NCBI GenBank assembly: GCA_009783555.1
Contig: WRDH01000002.1
Span: forward strand, 1 to 61,313
Origin: Oscillospiraceae bacterium
GTDB taxonomy: Bacteria; Bacillota; Clostridia; Oscillospirales; Oscillospiraceae
DNA: 61,313 nucleotides
Reading direction: 5' to 3'
This document shows positions 1 through 8,700 of this stretch, in pieces. The position numbers and the translations under genes are program-made. Positions within the stretch are counted from its first letter, which is position 1. Each line of letters opens with the position of its first letter. Under the pieces are notes generated by a model. It saw only the letters and a program-made list of their open reading frames with translations, was not told where the DNA came from and searched no databases.

Positions 1-33
1 AGGTCACCCGTTCGAGTCGGGTCAGAAGCTCCA
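1..33 (+). tRNA. 3' part of a tRNA, probably tRNA-Thr
   Basis: Only the 3' end is inside the window. The T arm is clear: ACCCG (6-10), loop TTCGAGT (11-17), CGGGT (18-22). It is followed by the acceptor 3' strand CAGAAGC, discriminator T and an encoded CCA at 31-33. The anticodon is outside the window. The Thr call rests on the acceptor sequence, the T discriminator and the frequent Thr-Tyr tRNA pairing in Firmicutes, so the amino acid is inferred and not read. Confidence 0.6.
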
Positions 34-36
34 TAT

Positions 37-121
37 GGGGGAGTTCCCGAGTGGCCAAAGGGGGCAGACTGTAAATCTGTTGCAAGTTGCTTCGATGGTT
101 CGAATCCGTCCTCCCCCACCA
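37..121 (+). tRNA. tRNA-Tyr (anticodon GTA)
   Basis: The acceptor stem GGGGGAG (37-43) pairs with CTCCCCC (111-117), followed by A and an encoded CCA (119-121). The anticodon stem GCAGA (64-68) pairs with TCTGT (76-80) around the loop CTGTAAA, giving anticodon GTA at 71-73. A long variable arm follows (about 81-95), as expected for bacterial tRNA-Tyr, and the T arm contains GGTTCGAATCC. It starts 3 nt after the preceding tRNA, so both are likely cut from one transcript. Confidence 0.96.
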
Positions 122-176
122 AAGATAAGTATATTTTAACCACAGCTAGTAATGCGATTCTGGAGGTTATAGTATT

Positions 177-464
177 ATGCAGACGAATCAAATACAAGTA
201 ACAATACCAAATGAGTTTATGCCTTTTTTACAACAGGTAAAAGATGGAAACACTCCTGATGAAAAAGTAACCCTAGCTTTAGCAATAGGGATGTTTTTAT
301 CTAAACAGGCAACACTGGCAAAAGCCGCTGAACTAGCTAAGAAGAATATTTGGGATTTTGTGGATGTTCTTAAAACTCTAAGCATACCGTGGGGAGAGTA
401 TACAGAGGACTCCTTTTTACAAGATGAACTGACCCTATCTAAGTTGGTGGGTCTGAATGATTAA
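177..464 (+). CDS. UPF0175-family antitoxin-like protein
   Basis: This is a 95-residue protein with the UPF0175 layout. A short N-terminal beta-rich segment (QIQVTIPNEF) is followed by a helical part containing SKQATLAKAAELAKKNIWDF, then IPWGEY. The family pattern is [KR]xSLGKAAExAGxSxxEFxxLLxxxGIPxxEY and acts as a DNA-binding-like antitoxin. Its last 8 bases overlap the next gene, a DUF3368 PIN-like protein, which is the standard partner in this toxin-antitoxin family. The start ATG at 177 follows GGAGG (162-166) at a normal distance. Assignment is by motif and context. Confidence 0.82.
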   Translation: MQTNQIQVTIPNEFMPFLQQVKDGNTPDEKVTLALAIGMFLSKQATLAKAAELAKKNIWDFVDVLKTLSIPWGEYTEDSFLQDELTLSKLVGLND

Positions 465-954
465 GGTCATATGCAATGCAAGTCCTGTTATCGGTCTTAT
501 TGGCATAGGTAAGTTGAGTTTGCTTTGGGAGCTATTCGACGAGGTTATAATGCCTGAAGCTGTGTATAAAGAGATATGTGCCGGTAATAGAACAAGTGAA
601 ATTGCACTTATTGTGGATGCAATTAAAAATGGGCATATAAAAGTTATAACGATACGCGGTAAAGATATGGCGGATCTTCTTTATGGTAAATTGCATAAAG
701 GTGAGTTGGAAACGGTCATAGGAGCAAAAGAAGATTCTGATATAAACTTTGCAATAATCGACGAAAAAGCTGCGAGATCATTTGCGGCAACAATGCTGGT
801 TGATACTCTTGGTATACTCGGTATTTTAAGTCATGCAAAAGCAAAGGGTTTGATTGAAGCTGTTCGCCCTTATCTCGACAAACTGATTGAGAACCACTAC
901 CGCATATCTGATGCGTTATATAATAGAGTGCTAAAAAGAGAGAATGAATTATAG
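457..954 (+). CDS. DUF3368 PIN-like toxin
   Basis: This is a 165-residue protein beginning with ICNASPVIGLIGIGKLSLL, the N-terminal strand and helix of DUF3368 proteins (PIN-like fold; the family usually has an N/D-x-S/T-P at this point). ELETVIGAKE and the later INFAIIDEKAARSFA correspond to the conserved acidic positions E and D-E-x-A-R of PIN nucleases. The start overlaps the upstream UPF0175 gene by 8 bp, so the pair should be translationally coupled. By family it is the ribonuclease-like toxin of a type II toxin-antitoxin module. Substrate RNA is unknown. Confidence 0.82.
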   Translation: MIKVICNASPVIGLIGIGKLSLLWELFDEVIMPEAVYKEICAGNRTSEIALIVDAIKNGHIKVITIRGKDMADLLYGKLHKGELETVIGAKEDSDINFAIIDEKAARSFAATMLVDTLGILGILSHAKAKGLIEAVRPYLDKLIENHYRISDALYNRVLKRENEL

Positions 955-1044
955 GTTTTTTCTAACACTTTCCCGATAAATCTTCTTTTTAGGGATGCAG
1001 CGACTTAAGCCGGATTCTTTAATTTTTTGATAGGAACTTTTATC

Positions 1045-2703
1045 ATGAAAGCAATTATTAAATCCAATCTTTTAAGCATTATTCTTTCCGCAGGCTTGTT
1101 TATATCGCTTGCGGCGGCTGTTACTTTTGCGTTTCTTTATTTTAATGAACGCAACAGGAATGATGGCGATATTAGCACGCCCCCTGCGTCCCCTGTTGAA
1201 AGCATCTCTAATCCGGCAACGAATGAACCGAATGAACCGACGGCAACACCGACCCCGACCCCCTCGCCCACTCCCACTCCCACTCCAGCACCCGCTACCC
1301 CTTTGACCCGTGATAATATTGATATGCGAGAGCATTCTGATGATGAACTAAGAGAAATGCTTAGTTTAAGAGCTACCGCACTCAGAGAGAAAATAAACAC
1401 AAGAGCGGATGCTATTGCTTTTTTAAATATGAAATTTCCTGAACTATGGATGTCATATCATATGTGGCAAGGAATGGATAGTGATACGGCAATTTTAGCT
1501 ACCGCAGCAACATTTTTAAATAATGAAGCAACAGACGCAACCGGTGTTCAACATGCAGGCAGAAGCGACATTATTACAATGATGGTGCATTTGCTTGGAG
1601 ATAATTGCAGAATTGGAGGCTTGTACGGTTTCTGGGCTGATGATTTTGGTGACCTCATGCCAATAAAAGCAATCAATTATATTTATCTGGATAATGAGTA
1701 CATTATCTTTGACCCTGTAAACGGCATGGATGGAGACCAAGGTTCACGTTATGGTGAGTTATTTCCCGAAATGATAGTCAGCAGTTTGGAAGAGTATATA
1801 GAGATAGTTGAAGCGTCCGCGTTAGGTGTCGAAGTGGGTTCTATATTTGCCCTGGAATCATCGGAGGGGATGACATTTCAAGTTGCCGATGGTTGGGTTA
1901 CGGTATTGTCTCCCGATATCAGTCCTATATATATAAACGACGCTGTGGATATGACAAATCCCGAGACTCTTGCGCGATTGTTCGGTCATATAATTCCTGA
2001 GAATATTAGTAATTACAAGTTACCGACATTGCTTGGCGGTTTGACCCTCTCCGTTGATGATGCAAAAGCTCTTGTTGGACAATCTCCTGAAAGGATACAA
2101 CAATCAGTTAAAACAGCAGGCGATATGCTGCTATATATGCTTGCTGCGCAAATCCGCCTTAAAAGCGGGTGTTTATGTACCTTTGCAGATGGACACGTTT
2201 GGCATCACAATGAGGACGCCCGGACTGTGTTAAGAACCTATCTTGGTAATTGCGGAAGCATGGCAAATTTGGCAAACTTCCTGCTTAAAGATGATTATGA
2301 AGAGATTGGATTTATAATACACTCTAATTACCCGGGTTCAGGCGGCGGTCATGTATACAACTATATAAAACATCAAGGAAATTATTATATTGTTGATTTT
2401 AGCGGGTATTTGTTCAGTAACTATTCGGTCTCAAGTGAGTTTAATACTATTTCAATGAACCGATTGGAAGATTTCGGAACAAGATGGAGCGAGAGCTTTG
2501 GCGGCATTGCCGCGATTATCGCACACACCTCGCCCGGTATGCACATTCCTAATATATTCGGCGAGGACAGCGGTCAACCCGGCATTGTATATTATCCCGA
2601 TGATGCGGAGTTTATTATACTATTTGAAACTCCGGGCACAGGCATAGAAATACGAACACTGCCTGTACCGGCAATTATCCCCAATTGGCGCATTGCGCAG
2701 TAA
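1045..2703 (+). CDS. membrane-anchored transglutaminase-like protein, 552 aa
   Basis: An N-terminal membrane anchor or signal segment (about residues 8-30) is followed by a Thr/Pro-rich linker (PTPTPSPTPTPTPAP) typical of wall-spanning proteins. The C-terminal half carries a transglutaminase-like catalytic set: Cys403 in GNCGSMAN, His436 in GGGHVYNYI and Asp451 in YYIVDFSG. An earlier block around YIYLDNEYIIFDPVNG resembles a second copy of the fold with no Cys/His, possibly a decayed duplicate. The start is taken at ATG 1045 because TAGGA lies about 10 nt before it; an upstream TTG at 1027 has no ribosome binding site. Activity could be protease or crosslinking; substrate is unknown. Gene neighbours give no hint. 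Confidence 0.7.
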   Translation: MKAIIKSNLLSIILSAGLFISLAAAVTFAFLYFNERNRNDGDISTPPASPVESISNPATNEPNEPTATPTPTPSPTPTPTPAPATPLTRDNIDMREHSDDELREMLSLRATALREKINTRADAIAFLNMKFPELWMSYHMWQGMDSDTAILATAATFLNNEATDATGVQHAGRSDIITMMVHLLGDNCRIGGLYGFWADDFGDLMPIKAINYIYLDNEYIIFDPVNGMDGDQGSRYGELFPEMIVSSLEEYIEIVEASALGVEVGSIFALESSEGMTFQVADGWVTVLSPDISPIYINDAVDMTNPETLARLFGHIIPENISNYKLPTLLGGLTLSVDDAKALVGQSPERIQQSVKTAGDMLLYMLAAQIRLKSGCLCTFADGHVWHHNEDARTVLRTYLGNCGSMANLANFLLKDDYEEIGFIIHSNYPGSGGGHVYNYIKHQGNYYIVDFSGYLFSNYSVSSEFNTISMNRLEDFGTRWSESFGGIAAIIAHTSPGMHIPNIFGEDSGQPGIVYYPDDAEFIILFETPGTGIEIRTLPVPAIIPNWRIAQ

Positions 2704-2727
2704 TCCGCAGTAATGTTAAAAGAGCAG

Positions 2728-2757
2728 TTGACAGATGCTGTGTATTTATGTTACAAT
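2728..2757 (+). promoter_or_regulatory. sigma-A promoter for a putative antisense RNA opposing the small toxin gene
   Basis: TTGACA (2728-2733), an 18-nt spacer and TACAAT (2752-2757) read rightwards into the 3' end of the leftward small hydrophobic peptide gene. No convincing protein lies downstream on this strand. The RNA it would make contains hairpin-forming segments (CGGG...CCCG, about 2767-2800) and overlaps the toxin mRNA tail. This is the layout of type I toxin-antitoxin loci such as txpA/ratA. Confidence 0.7.
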
Positions 2758-2849
2758 GTGAGCAATCGGGTGGCTGCCATTGGGGTGGCGGTCGTTCCCG
2801 GACTCGATTTATAATCAAGGAGAACGCCGCTTACCTCTATGGTGGGCGG

Positions 2850-2933
2850 TTACTTCTTTTTAGTGAGAATAATCACCAAATTGATAACCGCAATTATTAG
2901 CATGAATAGTGCTATGACTTCCAGCAATGTCAT
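2850..2933 (-). CDS. small hydrophobic peptide, putative type I (holin-like) toxin, 27 aa
   Basis: The 27-codon frame encodes MTLLEVIALFMLIIAVINLV followed by IILTKKK. It has one membrane-spanning segment and a basic tail, as in the putative holin-like toxin family of Firmicutes. A perfect AGGAGGT (2940-2946) lies 6 nt upstream of ATG, and a sigma-A promoter lies at 2988-3016. The 3' end is opposed by a strong convergent promoter (2728-2757), consistent with an antisense antitoxin RNA. A second locus with the same architecture is at 26542-26760. Expressed-peptide status is inferred from ribosome binding site, promoter and family likeness. Confidence 0.75.
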   Translation of the reverse strand: MTLLEVIALFMLIIAVINLVIILTKKK

Positions 2934-2987
2934 GCAGTCACCTCCTATACAGAGGAACAACCTCACCGCTGTCATGCTCACACTCAC

Positions 2988-3016
2988 AGAATACGCTTAC
3001 ATGCAGTAATTGTCAA
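2988..3016 (-). promoter_or_regulatory. sigma-A promoter of the small toxin gene
   Basis: Reading leftwards, TTGACA (complement of 3011-3016), a 17-nt spacer and TATTCT (complement of 2988-2993) lie about 55 nt upstream of the toxin ATG. The resulting leader holds the AGGAGGT ribosome binding site. Confidence 0.65.
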
Positions 3017-3084
3017 CAAAGAGGCAGTAGTACGTTATCAAATATGTGGTTTTTATTTTAGTTTTCTTTCAGCCGTATTTGTGT

Positions 3085-3090
3085 TATAAT
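3085..3090 (+). promoter_or_regulatory. candidate -10 element of secA
   Basis: TATAAT at 3085-3090 is preceded by GTGT. The -35 (about 3062-3067) is weak. It lies 78 nt upstream of the secA start and nothing else in the gap resembles a better promoter. Confidence 0.4.
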
Positions 3091-3132
3091 TCAAAGTTGG
3101 GTTAAGCAATTTTTAGCTGCATTAATAATGAG

Positions 3133-3157
3133 ATTGCGGGGAGAGCCCGCAATGACG
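3133..3157 (+). repeat. short palindromic repeat ending GCAATGACG, copy 1
   Basis: ATTGCGGG (3133-3140), loop GAGAG and CCCGCAAT (3146-3153) are followed by GACG. A related copy lies at 6976-7010 with the same ATTGC...GCAATGACG ends but a different stem filling. Here it ends just before the secA ribosome binding site (GAGAGG), so it sits in the mRNA leader. Confidence 0.6.
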
Positions 3158-3168
3158 AGAGGTATATA

Positions 3169-5955
3169 ATGGTAGGAAAGTTATTTGCAAAGGTTTTTGG
3201 GACGTATAATGAGCGGGAGCTTAAAGCGCTTAATCCGATAGTTGAAAAAATTGAAGCGCTCGAGGATGAGTACCGCACACTAACCGATGAAGCGTTAAAA
3301 GCAAAAACCGCTGAGTTTAAAACTCGCCTTAAAGACGGCGAGACTCTTGACGATATACTGCCTGAGGCATTTGCGGCAACACGTGAGGCTGCCGACAGAG
3401 TGTTGGGCATGCGACCGTTTCATGTGCAGCTGATCGGCGGGCTTGTTTTGCATCAGGGACGTATCGCAGAGATGAAAACCGGTGAAGGAAAAACCCTCGT
3501 CGCCGTCATGCCTGCGTATCTTAACGCGCTTGCGGGCGAAGGCGTTCATGTTGTAACCGTCAATGACTATCTGGCAAGACGCGACAGCGAATGGATGGGC
3601 AAGGTACACCGTTTCATGGGACTTACAGTCGGCTTGATAGTACACGGATTAACAAATGACGAAAGACGCAAGGCATATGCATCCGATATCACCTACGGTA
3701 CAAATAACGAACTGGGGTTTGACTATCTGCGCGATAATATGTCTTTGTACAAACAGGACATGGTGCAGCGCGACCATGTTTACGCTATCGTTGACGAAGT
3801 TGACTCAATATTGATTGACGAGGCACGTACTCCCCTGATTATTTCGGGACAAGGTGCAGAATCCACGGAGATGTATACTAAAGTTAATGACTTTGTACGT
3901 AAGCTCAAAAAAGTAGTATATGCATCTGTTGACGAGAAAGCACAAGAAGATGAAGATATTGATGCCGACTATGTTGTCGACGAAAAATCAAAAACCGCCA
4001 CTCTAACGGCTCGCGGCATTCAAAAAGCGGAGAAACACTTTAGTCTTGAGAACCTCGCCGACCTCGATAACAGCACATTGTCACATCACATCAACCAGGC
4101 ATTAAAAGCTTACGGCACAATGCAACGTGATGTCGATTACGTTGTAAAAGACGGCGAGGTCATAATTGTTGACGAGTTTACCGGACGTTTGATGATAGGA
4201 AGACGTTATTCCGAAGGGCTGCATCAAGCGATTGAAGCAAAGGAAAATGTCGAAGTTGCGCGCGAGAGCAAAACCCTTGCGACCATTACATTCCAAAACT
4301 ATTTCCGTCTCTATACAAAACTCTCCGGCATGACAGGTACAGCACTTACGGAAGCAGAAGAGTTCGGAGCTATATATAAGCTGGATATTATCGAAATCCC
4401 CACAAACCGCCCGCTGGCGCGGCTTGACAATCCTGATGTTATTTACAAAAACGAGAATGGAAAATACAGAGCCATTATTAATCAAATCGAAGAATGTCAT
4501 AAAAAAGGTCAGCCCGTTCTTGTCGGTACCGTTTCCATTGAAATGAGTGAGCTGCTTGCGTCTTTTCTTAAAAAACGCGGTGTCCCCCACCATGTACTCA
4601 ACGCAAAACATCATGAGCGTGAAGCAGAGATTGTCGCGCAGGCAGGTAAAGTCGGAGCCGTAACAATAGCTACGAACATGGCGGGACGCGGAACGGACAT
4701 AGTTTTGGGCGGCAACCCCGAGTATCTTGCAAAGCATGATATGAAAAAAGCCGGACTGTCGGAAGAAATGATAAATGAAGCAACAGGCTTTGCCGAGACT
4801 GATGATGAAGAAATAATCGCCGCACGGAAAATGTTTTCCGAAAATCTGGAAAAACACCGTGCCATCACATCCGTTGAAGCAGACAAGGTAAGAGAAGCCG
4901 GAGGTTTGTTTATTCTCGGTACGGAAAGGCATGAGGCACGACGTATAGATAACCAGCTCCGCGGACGCGCAGGACGTCAGGGAGACCCCGGCGAAACACG
5001 TTTTTATATTGCACTAACTGACGATATTATGCGGCTTTTCGGTTCGGAGCGGATAATGGGTATGATGGAAGCACTAGGTCTTGACGAGGATATGCCGATT
5101 GATAAAAAAATGCTCTCAAACGCCATAGAGTCAGCACAGCGCAGAGTTGAAAGCAGGAACTTTCAATCACGTAAAAGCGTCTTAGAGTACGATGATGTCA
5201 TGAACACTCAACGTACCATTGTATACAACCAGCGGCGTAAGGTACTTGATGGTGAAGACATTACCCGGAACATTCAAACGATGATTTCCGAGACTATTGA
5301 AAACCATGTAAACGCAGGTTTTCAAGATCTTACCGTAATCAAAACCCGTACCGAACTTGCCGAAGTTGTTCTGCCGCTTGAAGCCCTGTTTTTAAAGAAA
5401 AGAGAAATTGAGATTCCCGAGGGCGGCTTTGAAAGAGACGAGCTCTTGGAGCTTCTTGAAGAAAAAGCAGCAGCAGTATATACCGCAAGAGAAGAAGAGT
5501 TCGGATTTTCTCAGGGAAGTAATATCCCGATAATGCGCGAGCTTGAGCGTGTCATTATGCTGCGGGTTGTTGACGAGTATTGGATGGATCATATCGATGC
5601 GATGGAAAGCCTGCGGGACAGTGTCCGCCTTCGTGCGTACGCCCAGACAAATCCTGTTGACGAATACAAGCGTGAAGGATTCAACATGTTTGAGGAAATG
5701 ATTGGCGGCATTAAAGAGGAGGTCGTCAGACGTGTATTCATCGTCCGTATAAGAAAAGAAGCATCTTTAGAGCGCAGCGGAGTCGCGAAGAACTTCAGAG
5801 CTTCTGCTCAAAATGTCGGCGGAGATATGTCCGGAAGAAAGCAATCGGGAAGGAAAGACCCGAAAATAGGCAGAAACAATCCATGCCCCTGCGGGAAAAA
5901 GCGTCCGAACGGCTTACCCATGAAGTATAAGGACTGCTGCGGCAGAGGAGCGTAG
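3169..5955 (+). CDS. secA: protein translocase ATPase SecA
   Basis: This is the 928-residue SecA motor that drives preproteins through SecYEG at the cytoplasmic membrane. It has Walker A in [17 protein letters not shown], the DEAD-like box [16 protein letters not shown], the preprotein crosslinking region with [11 protein letters not shown], helicase motif [12 protein letters not shown], motif VI-like [12 protein letters not shown] and the two-helix/scaffold region near the end. The C-terminus carries the zinc tail [12 protein letters not shown]...KDCCG that binds SecB-like partners or ribosomes. Length is slightly above the Firmicute norm. ATG 3169 follows GAGAGG. Standalone, not in an sec operon. 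Confidence 0.99.
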   Translation: MVGKLFAKVFGTYNERELKALNPIVEKIEALEDEYRTLTDEALKAKTAEFKTRLKDGETLDDILPEAFAATREAADRVLGMRPFHVQLIGGLVLHQGRIAEMKTGEGKTLVAVMPAYLNALAGEGVHVVTVNDYLARRDSEWMGKVHRFMGLTVGLIVHGLTNDERRKAYASDITYGTNNELGFDYLRDNMSLYKQDMVQRDHVYAIVDEVDSILIDEARTPLIISGQGAESTEMYTKVNDFVRKLKKVVYASVDEKAQEDEDIDADYVVDEKSKTATLTARGIQKAEKHFSLENLADLDNSTLSHHINQALKAYGTMQRDVDYVVKDGEVIIVDEFTGRLMIGRRYSEGLHQAIEAKENVEVARESKTLATITFQNYFRLYTKLSGMTGTALTEAEEFGAIYKLDIIEIPTNRPLARLDNPDVIYKNENGKYRAIINQIEECHKKGQPVLVGTVSIEMSELLASFLKKRGVPHHVLNAKHHEREAEIVAQAGKVGAVTIATNMAGRGTDIVLGGNPEYLAKHDMKKAGLSEEMINEATGFAETDDEEIIAARKMFSENLEKHRAITSVEADKVREAGGLFILGTERHEARRIDNQLRGRAGRQGDPGETRFYIALTDDIMRLFGSERIMGMMEALGLDEDMPIDKKMLSNAIESAQRRVESRNFQSRKSVLEYDDVMNTQRTIVYNQRRKVLDGEDITRNIQTMISETIENHVNAGFQDLTVIKTRTELAEVVLPLEALFLKKREIEIPEGGFERDELLELLEEKAAAVYTAREEEFGFSQGSNIPIMRELERVIMLRVVDEYWMDHIDAMESLRDSVRLRAYAQTNPVDEYKREGFNMFEEMIGGIKEEVVRRVFIVRIRKEASLERSGVAKNFRASAQNVGGDMSGRKQSGRKDPKIGRNNPCPCGKKRPNGLPMKYKDCCGRGA

Positions 5956-5961
5956 CTAAGC

Positions 5962-5995
5962 ACAAATGATAAATGAGAAATGACAAATGACAAAT
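5962..5995 (+). repeat. ATGA-rich dispersed short repeat, copy 1
   Basis: Immediately after the secA stop is a run built from AAATGA, AAATGAG and AAATGAC units. The same motif (AAATGAGAAATGATAAATG) occurs in the other orientation at 59653-59679, where it carries the gpmI stop codon. Function unknown. Confidence 0.45.
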
Positions 5996-6021
5996 TTTAG
6001 CTAAAGGAATGCTCATAAAAT

Positions 6022-6813
6022 ATGACATTGTGTGAGAATAATGTAAGCAATACTACTTTCATGACATCCCCGAATATAGCAACCACTCATGCTTTTACAA
6101 CAAAGTTCGGTGGGGTTAGCAGCGGTATTTATGAATCATTAAATCTTGCGCAGAGAAGCGGGGATGATATCGGCAATGTCAGAGAGAACTATTCACGCTT
6201 ATGTTGTGCGCTTGGTATTTCAACCGGTGATATAGTTTGCTCCAACCAGGTTCATGGTACACATGTCCGTGTTGTGACGCCGGATGATTGCGGAAGATTA
6301 TTTAAGTCAAACCCTCATAATGCCGATGCATTAATTACAGATACTCCCGGTGCCGCACTAATGGTATTTGTCGCCGATTGTGTGCCGATTCTTCTGTTCG
6401 ACACGAAAAAACATGTTGCAGGTGCTGTACATGCAGGGTGGCGAGGTACCGTTGCAAACATAGCGGGTATAACAGTTTCGAAAATGATAAGCGAATTCGG
6501 GTGTTCCCCTTCCGATATAAGCGCAGCCTTAGGACCGTGTATTGCAAAATGCTGCTTTGAAGCAGATGCCGATGTTGCCGAAGCTGTAAAAGAAGCCTTG
6601 AATGAAGACTCCGAGTTATGTTTATCCCAAAATGGCGATAAGTACAATATAGATTTAAAAGAAGTAAACCGGATATTATTAAGAAACGCCGGGCTTGAAA
6701 ACATAGTGGTATCAGACGAATGCACCTCATGCCGCAGTGATAAATACTGGTCACACCGGAAAACACAAGGACAAAGAGGCAGTCAAGCTGCAATTATAAT
6801 TATTGATAGTTAA
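6022..6813 (+). CDS. pgeF: peptidoglycan editing factor PgeF / YfiH-type multicopper-oxidase-fold (DUF152) protein
   Basis: This 263-residue protein has the three metal or catalytic positions of the YfiH/LACC1 family: NQVHGTHV (His), VADCVPILLFD (Cys) and GAVHAGWRGTV (His). It also has LGPCIAKCCFE and the C-terminal SCRSDKYWSHRKTQGQRGSQ. Family members act as purine nucleoside phosphorylase/adenosine deaminase-like enzymes and are needed to edit peptidoglycan precursors. ATG 6022 follows AAAGGA at about 13 nt, somewhat long; ATG 6061 is an alternative that would remove 13 residues. It is a single gene in the same direction as secA. Confidence 0.92.
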   Translation: MTLCENNVSNTTFMTSPNIATTHAFTTKFGGVSSGIYESLNLAQRSGDDIGNVRENYSRLCCALGISTGDIVCSNQVHGTHVRVVTPDDCGRLFKSNPHNADALITDTPGAALMVFVADCVPILLFDTKKHVAGAVHAGWRGTVANIAGITVSKMISEFGCSPSDISAALGPCIAKCCFEADADVAEAVKEALNEDSELCLSQNGDKYNIDLKEVNRILLRNAGLENIVVSDECTSCRSDKYWSHRKTQGQRGSQAAIIIIDS

Positions 6814-6834
6814 GATTACGTAGCGGTGAGTAGT

Positions 6835-6937
6835 ATTACAATTAAATTTTCAGGCGAGTTGCGGACGGAAACCCGATATAACTATGAGTTCTCACAGAGG
6901 TAGTCCGAGTGTTTGAGAATGGAAATTTAATTGTAAT
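6835..6937 (+). repeat. long-stem intergenic hairpin element
   Basis: ATTACAATTAAATTTTC (6835-6851) pairs with the segment at 6921-6937, 16 of 17 positions Watson-Crick plus one wobble. The roughly 70-nt core between them can fold internally (TTCTCA...TGAGAA near 6889-6919). It follows pgeF by about 20 nt and has no T-run, so it is not a simple terminator. The design of long paired arms around a structured core resembles the elements at 28292, 32306, 36873 and 48282. The core itself is not obviously the same sequence. Confidence 0.6.
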
Positions 6938-6975
6938 GCTGCGAGCGCAAGCGGATGTATTGTTATAGGTAGTGG

Positions 6976-7010
6976 ATTGCCGCGCCATCTTCGGATGGCT
7001 CGCAATGACG
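6976..7010 (+). repeat. short palindromic repeat ending GCAATGACG, copy 2
   Basis: ATTGC (6976-6980) and GCAAT (7002-7006) enclose GCCATC-TTCG-GATGGC (6984-6999), a perfect stem closed by a TTCG tetraloop. The tail GACG matches copy 1 at 3133. It lies about 30 nt upstream of the lipoprotein gene start. Confidence 0.6.
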
Positions 7011-7040
7011 GGGGACGGGGTTTCTTTTGAAAAGAGTTTT

Positions 7041-8672
7041 ATGAAAAAAAGATACTTAAAATTAACAATATTGCTAATACTGCTTCCGTCGATATTACTG
7101 CAAGGTTGTTGGATACCGACGAGGCCCGGCGCGCCTACACCTCAGCAACCTCCGGCGGAAGTGCCGGAACCCGTTGTAACGGAGCCGCCCCCGGAAGATC
7201 CGCTGCTCCCGGGTTTGTTTACACTCCGATATGACCCCGATTTTACGATGAATCCTATTTTCGCCTTAAGCCGTGATAATATAATGCTGACATCCTTTTT
7301 ATATGAAAGTCTTTTTATATTGAACGAAAATCTTATGGCAGTTCCCTTACTGTGTGCGTCATGGCACTCAGAGGACAATATAACCTTCGTATATGAAATA
7401 CTGCCCGATATCGCAATGCATGACGGCTCCACTTTGACTGCCGATGACGTTGCTTACTCAATAAGGCAAGCCAGAAATAATCAAAGGAGCAGACACAGAA
7501 GCAAGCTGCGCTCGGTCAGTGAAATCCACTCCGACGGTGAACTTACTGTCACGATTACACTTGAAAATCCAAATGTCCGGTTTAACCGTCTGCTGGACAT
7601 ACCGATAATCAAAAACGACTCCATCGATTCACGTATGCCTCCCGGAACGGGACCCTACTTCTTCCCTACCGATGAAGCTATGAGACTTATACGTTTTGCA
7701 GGCTACAGATATTTTTCTGATTTACCGCTTAACATGATACATTTGATTGAAGCAAGAGACAGTGATTTGACCGACTTATTCGATAACGGGGATCTTAGTC
7801 TGTTGTGGGACGATCCTACCGGGGCTTTTGATGTAAGGATTAACCGTTTTCACGATACATATTCCTTCAACACAACTACATTACAATATATGGGATTTAA
7901 CGCAAATTCATTTGTTCTGGGCAACAATGATGTCCGGCGTGCTATCGGGTGTGCAATCGAACGTCAGTTTATTGTGGAAAATATCATGAATGTTCCCCGG
8001 CATGGTCAGACTATAGCAGCTCCTGTTGCTATTTCTCCGGTCTTCGACATGTATGACACGGATTGGGAGTTTCGCGGTGATTTGCTTGTTGAGATGGGAT
8101 TACTTATAGACAGAGCCGGTCTCGCAGATTCCGACCATATAGGGTTTCTCTCAGTACCTGACGGTTTCGGCGGTTTTCGAAGATTTACGCTGGATTTTAT
8201 TGTAAATATCGAAAACTCTCATAAACGTGACGCAGCACAGCATATTGCCGAAAGCTTAAGGCAATACGGATTTAATGTAAATGTGCGCGAGCTGCAATGG
8301 AGCGAATTTATGTCAGCGTTGCAAGAAGGCAATTTTGATATGTATTACGGTGAAACCCAATTGGGAGCGGATTTTGATTTATCACCGCTTTTATTACCCG
8401 GCGAAGGAAATTTAAACTTTGGCGATACGGGAAACCATGCCTTCAGACCGCTTATTCATGACTTTCTTGCAGCGGAAACACAAGAAGAAGTCAGTTTTGC
8501 AGGAGAGCAATTAAATCTTGCTATTCTTCAGCATGCACCTTTTATACCCATTTTGTATAAACGCCATGCCATTTACTCGCATGTGGGAGCGATTGTTAAT
8601 GCCTCCCCTTCCCAATCCGGTATTTTCCATAATTTCCACGAATGGTCGATAGACATGTTTATGTTGAACTAA
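7041..8672 (+). CDS. ABC-type peptide/nickel substrate-binding lipoprotein (SBP family 5)
   Basis: The 543-residue protein starts with a lipoprotein signal: MKKR, a hydrophobic run and lipobox LLQGC with Cys23. A Pro-rich linker then precedes a family 5 solute-binding domain. Recognisable parts are the early PLLCASWHSEDNITFVYEIL and DGSTLTADDVAYSIRQA, with VRRAIGCAIERQFIV in the middle. The start at ATG 7041 leaves a proper signal peptide; a longer frame from 6972 has no signal. No permease or ATPase genes are adjacent, so it is either an orphan receptor or uses a remote transporter. cdd follows by 28 bp. Ligand cannot be read from sequence; oligopeptides are likely. Confidence 0.88.
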   Translation: MKKRYLKLTILLILLPSILLQGCWIPTRPGAPTPQQPPAEVPEPVVTEPPPEDPLLPGLFTLRYDPDFTMNPIFALSRDNIMLTSFLYESLFILNENLMAVPLLCASWHSEDNITFVYEILPDIAMHDGSTLTADDVAYSIRQARNNQRSRHRSKLRSVSEIHSDGELTVTITLENPNVRFNRLLDIPIIKNDSIDSRMPPGTGPYFFPTDEAMRLIRFAGYRYFSDLPLNMIHLIEARDSDLTDLFDNGDLSLLWDDPTGAFDVRINRFHDTYSFNTTTLQYMGFNANSFVLGNNDVRRAIGCAIERQFIVENIMNVPRHGQTIAAPVAISPVFDMYDTDWEFRGDLLVEMGLLIDRAGLADSDHIGFLSVPDGFGGFRRFTLDFIVNIENSHKRDAAQHIAESLRQYGFNVNVRELQWSEFMSALQEGNFDMYYGETQLGADFDLSPLLLPGEGNLNFGDTGNHAFRPLIHDFLAAETQEEVSFAGEQLNLAILQHAPFIPILYKRHAIYSHVGAIVNASPSQSGIFHNFHEWSIDMFMLN

Positions 8673-8700
8673 ATTGAAAACTTAAAGGAGGAAGAGACTC

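Noticed and set aside
2685-2900. 71-codon plus-strand open frame after the transglutaminase-like gene
   Set aside because: It starts in the preceding gene, and its sequence is antisense to the small hydrophobic peptide; the promoter there is better explained as driving an antisense RNA.
4102-4932. 276-codon minus-strand open frame
   Set aside because: It lies fully inside secA on the opposite strand, has no ribosome binding site and a Cys/Phe-rich composition typical of antisense frames.
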